64,000 nt of DNA from Larix kaempferi (lineage: Eukaryota > Streptophyta > Pinopsida > Pinales > Pinaceae): NCBI GenBank assembly GCA_027924585.1, contig BSBM01000199.1, positions 12,714,501 through 12,778,500 on the forward strand, read 5' to 3'. A program made the position numbers and the translations under genes. Below are positions 24,013-34,990 of the stretch, in pieces. The notes below the pieces were generated by a model, which was not told where the DNA came from, did not search any database, and saw only the letters and a program-made list of their open reading frames with translations. The stretch's first letter is position 1. Each line of letters opens with the position of its first letter.

Positions 24013-24274
24013 CTGCCTTGTTATGTGTCCGCTTCCAATTTGAATAGTAGTTCTTATAGGTATTTGTTCTTCTTTCTTGATTTCTTCAATTCTTCCAAGG
24101 CACTAATTAGGTCTCCTTCAAAATCTACTTCAACCATTCCTTCATCTTCTAAGTCCACATTTTTTAGGTCTTCTTCATTAGTCATGAATATTTTTTCCTG
24201 CATATCCATATCTGCGCAGAGATCTATCTTCCAGTTGTTAAACTATTATTGAATATACCCACTATAATTCCAAT
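24013..24274 (-). other. Gag N-terminal and leader part of the copia element
   Basis: Lies between the decayed gag and the inner end of the 5' LTR. No clean initiator-tRNA primer site is visible next to the LTR on the minus strand; a weak TGGAATTATAG may be its remnant. Confidence 0.4.
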
Positions 24275-25424
24275 TGTTGGAAATCTTATTAATACTAAGA
24301 GGGGGGGTGAATCAGTATTAAGCGCAGTTTTAAATAATTTCCACTTCTACCAAATTCAAACAATACTTATATTATGTATTCACCATAAATAATGTCATTC
24401 TTCAACACATGCATAAGACACGGAACACAGAGATTTAACGTGGAAACCCAAACAGGAGAAAACCACATAATGCTTTCTTATATAATAAAGATTACATTCA
24501 TAAGAAGCACCAGCTTCCAATATTCTCCAACACCGATTGGAAGGAGGCTCCAACCCCCTGATTTATAGGCTTTAACCTAAAGGAAGCACCAACTCCCTCA
24601 TTTACAAGCACCAATCAGAAGGAGGCACCGACCCCCTTTATTTATAGGATCCAACCTTAAGGAAGCTCCAACTCCCTATCCTTGCTCCGTCCTGCCACCC
24701 TGATAGGACTGTAGAAGTTCTTCTTGTTGTCTGTTGATCTACACACACTTAAGACTTGTTGCATTACTTTCCTTTGCGTGCACCTGCTATATGCTTTGTT
24801 CTACGCAAGTAATGTACTTTATCATCAGTTCATTTCATACTTCACTTCTTTGCTTCAATATTGCACACTGGTTCTCATATTTCATATGCTTCTGTAAACT
24901 ACGCGTTGTTCAGCATACTATTATGTTTCTGTGCATCTAAATTTTAATCCAATTATGTGCATTGTTTGTTGTACTGCTCTTCTCTTCTTGCGCACTTGGC
25001 TCTTTGCTAAATCATGTTGTTCTGGATCAATGAGCCATTGATACCGCAATAATTTGAAGCTTACCAATTCAGAATACTATCTCTTGTTCATCTTCAAGCT
25101 TACATTTCACTCACCAACTTGGCCTCTTATTTATACTCAACTTGCTCAGACAATGTGTCCACAAGTTGGACGATAACATTATTTCTTCCTTTCCTCACGG
25201 TCAAGCTTACTCATGCATTTGCCACTTGTCTTGATCTATGCCATTGAGGTATCATTACTTGTGGGTCATGTGCACACTAGTTCCTTAGCATAGTGGGACT
25301 TGCACATTTGGGAACCACTACGTGTTGGGTCGTGTGCCCTTGAAGTACCATCGCTCGGTGGGTCTTGCGCACTTTTGAGTCTTGCATACATGTCCAACCA
25401 TCTCTCACTTTCGAGACTCTTGCG

Positions 25425-26245
25425 TGTGAAAATCCTCACAGCGGATCTAAGAGATGATGTATCTCACAAGAGAATAATTATGATTAAGCAAGAAAATAGA
25501 AGAAGAGTGATACATGCAGTATAATGAGCAACAGAATAATATGGTACAGTAGAACTCAGATAGAAGCAATAATACTTCGGTCATACTAGATTATTAATCA
25601 CAAATGGACATATAAATAATACAATGCATGAGGAATTCGAATGCCTAAGGTGGCAATTCGAATTAGCCTTCATGGAGTGATCAAAGGATCACTGGAGTGT
25701 CATCGGAACACAACTAGGTGTCCTCATGATCATCGAAGCACAACTGGAAGTCTTCATCATCATCAGTGGAGTCATCAATGCTCAAGTAACTGTCAACCAT
25801 CAGTCAAACTAACTATGGTAGGTGTAACTGAGTGTAACTCAATGTAACTGAGTGTAACTGAGTGTAACTGAATGTAACTGAGTGTAACTGAGTGTAACTG
25901 ACTGTAACTGAGTGTAACTAAGTGTAACTGACTGTAACTGACTGTAACTGAGTGTAACTGAGTGTAATTGAGTGACAACTGGACTGGTAGGTGAAGGAGG
26001 GTGAGTTGCTCCCTAAAATCAAGGAAGAAGGGCGCATTAAGCAACTGGAGGGATAAAACTGAATAGTGAGAAGCTCCTGGGGGCTGGCTAACTGAGGGCT
26101 AGGTGCTGGACTGATGACTGGGATGCATGCAAAATGCATGCAAACCCTAGAATGCATGCAAACCCTAAAAGGTGCATGCATGACTAAAAATTTAAAGGAT
26201 CAAAATACTGGTGGGACTAGGATGGAGTATAGGAATATCCTAACA
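25425..26245. mobile_element. Solo LTR with TSD TTGCG
   Basis: An 821-bp block beginning TGTGAAAATCC and ending TCCTAACA interrupts the copia LTR. It is flanked by TTGCG at 25420-25424 and again at 26246-26250. TG...CA ends, a 5-bp duplication and the absence of coding sequence identify a solo LTR left by recombination of a full element. Comparison with the uninterrupted LTR at 14017 confirms the insertion point (CACTTTC..GAG on one side, CACTTCCGAGACTTG on the other). Orientation is not certain. Confidence 0.85.
25821..25970 (+). repeat. 10-bp minisatellite, 15 copies
   Basis: Fifteen consecutive 10-base units of the form RRTGTAACTG, with changes mainly in the first two positions. It sits in the middle of the solo LTR. 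Open frames at 25793-26044 and 25918-26181 on the minus strand are translations of this repeat. Confidence 0.95.
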
Positions 26246-26428
26246 TTGCGCACTTCCGAGACTTGTCCAACCACCTCCCACTTTCAAGACTTATCCAAAC
26301 ACCTCTTTGACATCAACTTTGAAGTACCACGACTAGATGGAACTTGCGCACACAGTTTTATGTACTTCTTCAAACTGGAACATGGATACTAGGTCCTCTT
26401 TAACATCAATGACAACCAAAGTTCAACA

Positions 26429-27180
26429 CCTTCCAGTCTAAAGGTAGGGACTAATAAATGGTGATTCGTTTTTTTCGACTTCTTGTCATACCTCTTCTAA
26501 CTTTGAATTTTTCCTTTCAAAGAATTGATATTATAAATTTTCTGACTTTGAATTTTTCTTTCGGAAGAATTGATATTATAAATTTTATTTTATTATCATT
26601 TTAATGTATAAACGTTATTAACCTTACAAAATTTTATATATAAATATTTTAAAAATATTATATATTATAAATATTTTTTAATAAAAATATGTTTCTGGTA
26701 ACATAATATTAGTATTATCTTCTTCGAGGTTAGGCATCAAAGTAATTCCAACAGGGGTGAGGCCCCTTCAGATGAGCCCCCTTGGCTTGGATCCATGGAC
26801 ATAGCGAGCTCTAGGGCCATGAACCGCATTGGAAATAAAATATTAGTATTAGCACAACTATATTATTAAAAGTGTCATTATTAAAAATACTGCCATTTAA
26901 CAATGTGGTTGTGCTAGTTGATGACCAATATGAGAGAAAAGTATTAGTGAATTATTATCATCATTATAAAAATAATTTAAAAATTAAAAAACTAAAGAAA
27001 TAAAACAAATAATTAAATAATAAAAAATTATAAGAATAAGGGTAAATAAGTAATATTATATTATTTTATTATAAAAATTACAAAATAAAAATATTTAAGT
27101 TATTCTATTATTATTTTTATAATTACTAATATTACTATTACAAGTTTATTTGTAATAATAATTATTATTATAAATGTCAA
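26429..27180. repeat. AT-rich DNA with a 45-bp duplication and a MITE-unit relic
   Basis: CTTTGAATTTTTC...AATTGATATTATAAATTTT occurs twice (26501 and 26546). Bases 26854-26922 resemble the hairpin MITEs at 32844 and 33477 (AGCACAACTATAT... ...AATGTGGTTGTGCTAG), and are likewise followed by GTTGATGACCAA and a long AAT/ATT-rich run. No gene seen. Confidence 0.6.
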
Positions 27181-27354
27181 TTGGTCTGGTTCTGGTGGTT
27201 GGAAGGAATGATTGTTATCCTCCCCACACAAGTTCAAATCTCGTAAGTGACATGTTGAGCTATTAATGAGCATATTGTTGTAATGGTCTTAGAGTCCTAT
27301 GTTGATAAGTGGATTTCCTCGTGATATGTATTCCAAAAAATAATAATAATAAAT
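27181..27354 (+). mobile_element. SINE-like unit with AAT tail
   Basis: A tRNA-like A box (TGGTGGTTGGAAGG, about 27193) and B box (GTTCAAATC, 27232-27240) lie about 35 bp apart, as in a Pol III promoter. The unit ends in an A/AAT-rich tail at 27335-27354. No TSD was found. Confidence 0.4.
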
Positions 27355-27419
27355 TTAGATATGAACTTACTTAATAAATAAATAAAATAACTAATAATAA
27401 TAAAAATAGAAAATAATAG

Positions 27420-27895
27420 CACAAAGGCGTTGGATCCATTTGTGAAGAACGTGGATTTTTTCACTAGTGAGCAAGGTTCATTTCCCATGAGAGCCTATCC
27501 TAAAGCCATGGGGTCACCTTGAGGTAGTGGTCGAACGTGTGGTTGCACCTAGAGAGATTCTATTAAATGATCACATGGCCCATGCACACATATGTGGATC
27601 AAAGCACAACCCCGTGTCCTTCAATTTAAAATTCAAGTCTCACTAGTGCAATTGGTTTCTAAGGGTTCTATTTGTTAAGCGTCATGTGGTTCGAAACTCC
27701 GAGGTAGTGGGAGGAGACACCTAAAAATACTTCCATTCTAAGGGTTGGTGTGCCTAATCCGAGTGTGATCCTTAGGTGATTTTGATGGCTTAGATGCCCC
27801 TAGGTCACAATTTCTTAGACCATAGGCTATTCCCGCAAGTAACAGGATCTCTAGAAAACAAAAAAAAATTAATAACAAATAATAATAATAATAAT
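27420..27895 (+). mobile_element. One or two further SINE-like units
   Basis: GGTTCGAAACTCC at 27688-27700 is a good B box, followed by 160 bp of GC-richer sequence and an (AAT)n tail ending near 27895. A second possible B box, GGTTCATTTCCC, lies near 27475. Boundaries and A boxes are unclear, so the number of units is uncertain. Confidence 0.35.
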
Positions 27896-27939
27896 ATATG
27901 TTGGACTTAAATAATATATTTTTGTTGTAAATAATTTTA

Positions 27940-28395
27940 TATATGGTTTAGAATGCTTGACCATATTTGACAGTGGTTAATCATGATTAAAAATGGTTTC
28001 CTTTTGACGTCTTTAGACGATCAAGTTTGACTATGGTTAACCATGTTTATTTATGGTTGATTGTAATTAATGATGGTTGAATATGTTTGACTATGGTTAA
28101 ATATGGTTTAATATAGTTTACATTTAGTTGGCCATGGTTGAGCATGTTTGAATGTAGTTGACTATGGTTGATATGTTTGAATATGGTTAACAATGATTGA
28201 GAATGCTTGACCATATTTGACTATGGTTAACTATGTTTGACCATATTTGACAATGGTTAACTTTCAATGCCTCTGGTTGACCATTTATGCCTATGAATAA
28301 CCATGTTTACTTGTGGTTAACTATTTTTTACCATGGGTAACTATGGTTTGGCACTCTCTTACCATGATTGAGCATGCATGTCCATAGTTTTCCAT
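27940..28395 (+). repeat. Satellite A block (10-bp TTGACYATGK repeat)
   Basis: Degenerate head-to-tail copies of TTGACYATGK, for example GACTATGGTTAACTATGTTTG. It stops abruptly where the foldback element begins at 28400. Confidence 0.85.
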
Positions 28396-28399
28396 CTTT

Positions 28400-30335
28400 A
28401 ACAAGTTATACAACTTGACGAGAACTCGACGTTGTTGTTGTTTTTTTTATAGGCGTCAAAATCACCAAAAAACAACCCCAAATCGAAAAGTAGTGCTACA
28501 GGTAGCACCATTTTTTGGGGGGCTAAAATTACAACTTTTTGGTAACTCCGAACAGTGTGGCACGGTGCAACTGTAACAAAAACTGTAAAATAGACCCCCC
28601 AAATCGAAATTGGTAGAACATGTTTTTTTTCTTTACGGAGCTAAAATTACAACTTGTTTGACGTCGTCACCTTAACAACCAACGACTTTCCAACACAAAT
28701 GCTAAAATAAACCAATGACTCAAAAAGAGGTGCTACCCTCTTTCCTTTGCCAAGTTACATTTCCAGGCATTTTTATACCATGGCCTGAAAATATTTAAGT
28801 TTGTTTAATAAAATTTTGTTAAAAAAAACATAAAAACAAAAAAAAAACACTTTCAAAAACCAAAACTATTAAAAGAACCACATGTTAAACCAATTAAAAA
28901 ACAAAATACAAAACGTGGTGGTGTGGTGGTGGCGGAAGGTGGTGAGGGGGTGGTTGGATGGTGGCGTGATTCTCGTAGTTGCGCCCCATGGGGGGGAGGG
29001 AGCGAGAGGATGGTGAGGGGGGGTTGGATGGGGCGTGATTCTAGTGGAGAGGGGGGGTGGTTGGATGGTGGTGTGATTCTCAGAATCGCTCCCCATCCAA
29101 CCCAGGAACGGTGGTTGGATGGTGGTGCGATTCTCAGAATTGTGCCCCATCCCCCCAATCGTGGGGGGATGGGGCATGATTCCAAGAATCACGCCACCAT
29201 CCAACCTGAGAGATGGATGGTTGGATGGTGGCACGATTTTCAAAATCATGCCCCATCCCCCACACACAAATCGCTCCACCCTCTTGGCACCCCCTTCTTT
29301 ACCCACCTTACACATCCACTACTCGCACCCCTCTACCCACTACTCCCACTACACCCACCCACTACTCCCACGTCACTCTCCCCACCTATCCCAATACCCA
29401 CCCTCACCTACTCCATTACCCACCCCCCTCATCCTTCACGTGAGCCTCCCATTTGTAAAACCCTCCCCCTCCCCTTTAAAAGTTAAAGTTAGCTTTTTAT
29501 TTTTTAAATGTTTTTATGTTTTAATATATTTTAAAAAAATTTCAGCTTTTTATTTTTTTAGTATTTTTATATTTTAACATATTTTTAAAAAAATTCAAGG
29601 TTATAATGTTTCCTGTTTTTAGTTTAGTTTTTATTTTTATTTTTTTAATTATGTCTCATTTTTCTTGTTTTTTATTTTTAAAATTTTTTTATTTTTTTAA
29701 TATTTATCTTTTTTAGTTAAGTTTTTATTTTATTTTTTATTTTTATTTTGGTTTTTTTTTTCAAAGTATGTTGTTTAAAACATGTTTTTTTTCATTTTTT
29801 TGTTTTTTTAAGGGTGTATTTTTTTAAATTGCTTAATATTTTAATATTTGTTTTGTTTCATTGAAATTGTTAGGAATTTTTTCATTTTTACATAGATTTT
29901 TTTTTTAAATTTAAATGTTTTCAGGGCATGGTTTAGAAATGCCTTCAAATGTAACCCGGCAAAGAAAAGAAGTGCGATTGGTAGTAACTCTTTTCTATTC
30001 GTAGGTTGATTTTGGCATTCGCATTGCAAAGGCATCAACTGTTAAGGTGACATTGTCAAACAAGTTGTAATTTTAGCCCCGGAAAGAAAAATGAGTAAAA
30101 AATGAGTGCTACCATTTTCAATTTGGGGTCTATTTTATGGTTTTGATTACAGCGACACCACCCACGGTTACCAAAAATTTGTAATTTTAGCTCCGAAAAA
30201 AAAAAGTGGTGCTACCAGTAGCATCACTTTTCGATTCGAGGTTGTTTTTTGGTGTTTTTGACGCAAAAATAGGAGTTTTTATGGCTAGAGTTCTCGTTTT
30301 GAGTATAAAGTTCTCGTCAAGTTGTATAACTTGTT
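28400..30335. mobile_element. Foldback (long inverted repeat) element 1
   Basis: The left end AACAAGTTATACAACTTGAC and the right end read on the other strand are the same, continuing with GAGAACT. Similarity between the arms continues inward for about 450 bp, through blocks such as CACCAAAAAACAACC, GCTAAAATTACAACTT, a TTGACRNYGTCACCTTAAC segment and ACCATGCCCTGAAAAT-like sequence. CTTT flanks both ends, a possible 4-bp duplication. The centre (28920-29480) is GC-rich and holds about six copies of a short palindrome built on GATTCTCAGAATC with GTTGGATGGTGG around it. No transposase is visible, so it is non-autonomous. Frames at 28853-29577 are repeat and low-complexity translations. Confidence 0.75.
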
Positions 30336-31010
30336 CTTTAACTATGGTTGGTCATGGTTGACCTTGTTTAATATGGTTGACCATGGGCGACAATATTTAC
30401 CATGGTTGACCATGTTTGACCATTGTTGAATATGGTGTACCATGGTGGATGAAGCGTAAAATATTGTTGACCATGGTTGATTATGGTTAATTATCCTTAG
30501 TTATGTCTGACCATGTTAGAATATGGTAAATTTTGGTTGAGTATATTTGGTTATGGTTGATTTTAGTTAACAAATGTTAATGTTGATTAACTTCGCTTAA
30601 CAAATGGCCTGGCCAACTTTTACCATGGTTGAGCATGCATGTCCATGGTTTTCCACATTTGACTATGAATGGTCACGGTTGACCTTGTTTGATTATGGTT
30701 GACCATGTTTGAACATGGTTGACTGTGGTGTACCACAGTGGACGAAGGGTAAACTATTATTAACTATGGTTAATTGTCATTAACAATGATCAACTTTGGT
30801 TTACCATGTTTGAATATGGTAAATTTTGGTTGAGTATATTTGATTATGGTTGATTTTAGTTAGTAAATGTTAATGTTGGTTGACTATATTTGACCATGTT
30901 TGATTTTGAATGATTCTTTTTACTAAGGTTGACCATTGTTGACCTTGTTTAACCATGGTCACCCATTCTTGATTATGTTTGACCATGTTTACTATGATTA
31001 TGTTGCATTA
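30336..31010 (+). repeat. Satellite A block
   Basis: Continues the 10-bp TTGACYATGK pattern directly after foldback element 1, so that element inserted into a once continuous block (inference). It contains an internal duplication: GTGTACCAYRGTGGAYGAAG occurs near 30432 and near 30729. Confidence 0.85.
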
Positions 31011-32715
31011 TGATTTCCATATTGGTTGACTTATGTCAAATTGCTATGTTCCTCAATAGTTGAGTCACATTATGACATCTATCAATGGTTTTGTCACACA
31101 TTATGACATTCCTCAAGGGTCATGGTGGATTGTGATGTTCCCCAATGGTTTTATCACATTGTGATGTTCATGTTTGTTGACATATTTCAATTTCTAACAT
31201 TGTTCAGTGATTTTGTTGCATTCTGAAACGCATCAACTATTTCGTCACCTTCTGACATTCCTCATTAGTTATGTTTCATTCCAATGTTCTTGAATGGTTA
31301 TGATATATTGTGATATTTATCTTAGTCAACATATATGTAATTGGTACATTTATAAATGACTATATTGCATTGTGATGTTCATAAATGGTTGTGTCAAATT
31401 TGTGATGTTCTTTAATTGTTATGTCACGTTACGATCATTTTTATGGAATTGTGTCAAATTACAATTTCCATTAAAAGTTATGTTAAATTGTGACATGCAT
31501 GAAAAGATATGTTTAATGTGACAATTTTCAATGGTTATGCGGCATTGAAAAATTCATCTTGGTTGAATTATGTTGAATTTATATCTTCTTCAATAGTTAT
31601 ATTGCAATGTGGTGTTCCTCGAAGGTTATGTTGGATTGTGATGTTCTTGAATTGTTATTTCACATTGCAATATTTATCATGGTTGACTTTGATATCCTAT
31701 AGTTCACTAATATTGGTTTAGCTATGTTGAATTACTATGTTTCTTAATGGTTGTCATGTTGCGACATCCATTAAGGGTCATGTCACATTTCAACATTCCT
31801 CAAGAGTAATGTTGGATTGTGATGTTCTTTAATGGTTATGCTTTATTGTGGTGTTCATATTCATTGACTTATGTTGAATTGCTAAAATCCTCAATGGTTA
31901 TATTGCAGTGTGACATTCATCAAGGGTTATGTCAACTAGCAACATTTGTCAAGGGTTATGTTTAATTAGGATCTTCTTGAATATTTTTTATGCATTATAA
32001 TATACATATTGGTTGACCTATTTTTAATTCCTCAATGGTTATTTTGCATTATGACTTCATCAAGAGTTCTATCAAATTAGTGATTATCTTTAATGTTAGT
32101 GTTATAGTGTGATGTTCATCTTTGTGGGATTATGTTGAATTATAGTGTTCTTCAAGGGATATGTTGAATTATAAAGTTTGTGAAGAGATGGATATGTTGG
32201 ACTACAACATTTCTCAATGGCTATGAAACATTGCAACATTTATCTCAATTGTACAGTTCTTTATCTCACCTTGTGGTATTCCTCATTGGTTATTCGACCT
32301 TGGTCAATCGTGGCAAACCATTTAATTTAACATGAGACAACATAGATGAATGCCACACTATGACAGTAACACTAAAGAGCATCACAAGTTTGACATAAAC
32401 CTTGATGAATGTCCCAAGTGTCATAACCCTTATGCCAAATTCGGCATAAACCTTGATGAACGTTGCAATGCAACATAACCCTTAATGAACGTCGCAATGT
32501 GAAATAACCATTCATCAAGTTTGATGTGGAATTTGTGATGCTTCTTAATGGTTATGCCACATTGCAACATTCAACATGGTGGACTTGGTTAACAATGGAT
32601 TTCCATGCTTGTTATGATTTACAATTGTTGACTATGGTTATGGTGAATTGTGTTTTTCATCTTGGTTGACTTATGTGAAATTGCTAATTTCCTCAATGGT
32701 TATTTCACATTTGGC
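31011..32715 (+). repeat. Satellite B block (about 29-30 bp degenerate repeat)
   Basis: Unit of the form GGTTATGTCACATTGTGACATTCATCAA, written here as GGTTATGTCACATTG plus TGACATTCATCAA. Copies at 31087, 31118 and 31147, and at 31896, 31925 and 31954, give 29-31 bp steps. Orientation flips between about 32330 and 32515, where the complement (CATAACCCTTAATGAACGT) is on the plus strand. No coding frame longer than 70 codons. Confidence 0.75.
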
Positions 32716-32843
32716 ATTTGATATAACCCTTATGAACGTTACAATTCAATATATCCATCGAATAAATTAGCAAAGCAATAGAACCCTTCATGAATTTTAT
32801 AATGCAACCTAGTCATTAAGAAACATAATAATTTGACATAAAC

Positions 32844-32965
32844 TAGAACAACCATATTTTTAAAAGTGGTTGATATATGTGGATCGATGCCATTTTCCAC
32901 ATTTTTTTAAGTATAATGGCATTGATTGACATATATCAACCACTTTTAAAAATGTGGTTGTGCTA
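32844..32965. mobile_element. Hairpin MITE, 122 bp
   Basis: The two halves are inverted copies of about 51 bp with few mismatches: TTTTTAAAAGTGGTTGATAT on the left, ATATCAACCACTTTTAAAAA on the right, ending TAG(A/C)ACAACCA at both termini. No coding capacity. The transposase family is not identifiable from the ends. Confidence 0.75.
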
Positions 32966-33476
32966 ATTTACGTCCAAAATGTGGAAAAAGATTGGTAAAT
33001 AATAATTATTATTAAAAATAAAAATAATTAAAGAAAAATAAAAATAATAAAAATAAATAAATTAAGAAGAAGAAAAATATTATTTTGTTATACAATAAAA
33101 TTTAAAAATATTATTATAATCACAAATTTATATATTTCTAATTATATTTTTATTTCCAATTACATTAAAATAAAAATATAATTTAGTCATTTGTATTTAT
33201 ATTTTTAATTATATTTTTATTTTAATATAATTGAAAAGAAAATTATAAATATAAATATCTATTGTTGTGATTTTCATCTTGGTTGATTTATGTAAAATTG
33301 TTACGTTTTGCAATGCTTATGTTACATTATATTTGGGATTTCACCTAACCTTTAATAAATGTTACAATTCAACATATCCATCGAGGAATTTAGCAAAGCA
33401 ATAGAACCATTTTTTACTGTTATAATGCACCCTAGCCATTAAAGAACATAGCAATTTGACATAAAGTAGCACAACC

Positions 33477-33596
33477 ATATTTTTAAAAGTGGTTGATATA
33501 TGTCAATCGATGTCATTTTCCACCATTTTAAATATAATGACATCAATTGATGTATATCAATCACTTATAAAAATGTGGTTATGTTAGTTGATGACC
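33477..33596. mobile_element. Hairpin MITE, second copy
   Basis: TAGCACAACCATATTTTTAA at the left and the matching inverted arm ending GTGGTTATGTTA at the right. It is the same family as 32844-32965, somewhat more diverged. Confidence 0.7.
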
Positions 33597-33887
33597 AACA
33601 TATAGGAAATGATTGGTGAAGAATTATTATTATTATTATTATTATTATTAAAAATATAAATATAAATAATTAAGGAAAAATATAAATAAATAAATTAAAG
33701 TATATAATCAATCAAATAAATAATAGTAGAATTAATAATAATAATAATAATAATATTTAGATTATTTTGTTATACAATAAATTAATAATAATAATAATAA
33801 TTATTATTATTATTACTACAAGTTTATATATTTATAATTATATTTTTATTTTCAATTGTATTAAAATAAAAATATAATTATAAATAT

Positions 33888-34990
33888 TTGACCATAATTG
33901 GTTATTGTTGAAAACGTTTGACAATGTTTGATTTTGATTCAACATGTTTGACCAGGGTTGATTGTTTTTGACATGGTGAATATTAGTTAACCTTGGTTTA
34001 CCATGGTTTATTTATGATTGACTATGGATAAATATATTTGACCATGTTTGACTACAGATAACCATGTTAGACTATGGTCAATCATGTTTGACTATGGCTG
34101 ACTTTGGTAGACAGTGGTTTGGCCATATTTGACCATGGTTAGTTGTGTTTGACCATAGTTGTTTATGTTTGACTATGGTTTATCATGGCAATGTTTGATT
34201 TTGATTCAACATATTTGATCATGGTTGATCACGTTTGACATGGTGGACATTAGTTAGCCTTGGTTGACCATGTTTTCTTGTGGTTGACTATTAAAAAATA
34301 TGTTTGACCATATTTGACTATGGATAACCATGTTAGACTATGGTCAACAATGTTTGACTAAGGTTGACTTTTGTTGGCCATATTTGACCATGGTTGTCCA
34401 TGTTTGATTACGGTTGAGCATGTTTGATCATGATTCTCTATGGTTGACCTTTGTTGAGTATGTTTCAGCATGGCTGAACATGGTTAATTAAAGTTTGCAA
34501 TGTTTGACTATGGGTAACTTTGGTTGAATATGGTTAACTCTAGTAATATTGTTAACCATGCAAACATTGGTGGGTATAGTTAACTATGGTTTATTATTAT
34601 TAACCATGGTTGACTATGGCTAATCATATTTCATTATGTTTGTCAATGGTTGAGTTTGGTTGGGTATAGTTAACCATGTTTGATTATGTGTTACTATGGT
34701 TGACTATGAGTAATTAGGTAAACCATGGTTGACTATGGTTGAATAATATTGTCCATGGTTAACCATGATCAATTTTGGTCAACTTTGCTTCAATATGTTT
34801 GACTTTGGTTGGCTATGTTTGAATATGGTTGACATTGTTATAACCATGGATAATTATGGTTAACTAACCATAGTTAATAATGGTTAACTATAGTTGACAT
34901 TTAGTTAAATGTGATTAAATATAGTTGAGAAAGTTTGACAATGTTTGATTATGATTCATGTTTGATCATGGTTGATCGTGTTTGACATCG
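33888..34990 (+). repeat. Satellite A block, left of the chromovirus insertion
   Basis: 10-bp TTGACYATGK repeats with a higher-order landmark (TTTGACATGGTGGACATTAG) near 33968, 34232 and 34985. The last copy is cut by the chromovirus insertion and resumes at 38595. Confidence 0.88.

Larger units (their letters stand above)
14017..26428 (-). mobile_element. Decayed Ty1/copia element with two nested insertions
   Basis: The element lies on the minus strand between LTRs at 14017-15459 and 24275-26428. Gag, protease, integrase, RT and RNase H fragments run leftward in copia order. A gypsy element (16263-20511) splits the RNase H region and a solo LTR (25425-26245) splits the right LTR. Removing both leaves about 7.3 kb. 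Flanks are TATTC and CCTTC, only 3 of 5 matching, so the original TSD has eroded or the boundaries are off by a base or two. The lineage is SIRE- or Tork-like by feel; I cannot decide. Confidence 0.85.
24275..26428 (-). repeat. 5' LTR of the minus-strand copia element, interrupted
   Basis: Runs TGTTGGAAATC...GTTCAACA on the plus strand and aligns with 14017-15459. It is about 700 bp longer because of a solo LTR at 25425-26245. The first 400 bp (24275-24680) match the other LTR closely, including GTGGAAACCCAAACA and repeated AAGCACCAACT blocks. Confidence 0.85.
32716..33887 (+). repeat. Direct duplication of about 620 bp, each copy with a MITE and an AT-rich tail
   Basis: Two related copies, about 32716-33260 and 33330-33887. 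Each reads: GTTACAATTCAAYATATCCA, TTAGCAAAGCAATAGAACC, a hairpin MITE, then ATT/AAT-rich DNA ending in TATTTTTATTTYCAATTRYA-type sequence. A third relic is at 26854-27180. Confidence 0.7.

Noticed and set aside
25821-25970. Regular short repeats that could suggest a CRISPR array
   Set aside because: Units are 10 bp with no unique spacers, in a plant LTR.
25793-26181. Minus-strand frames with a Ser-Tyr-Thr-Gln-Leu-type repeat
   Set aside because: Translation of the 10-bp minisatellite in the solo LTR.
28853-29577. Several overlapping frames of 75-190 codons on both strands
   Set aside because: They repeat the peptide of the palindromic GGTTGGATGGTGG units in foldback element 1.
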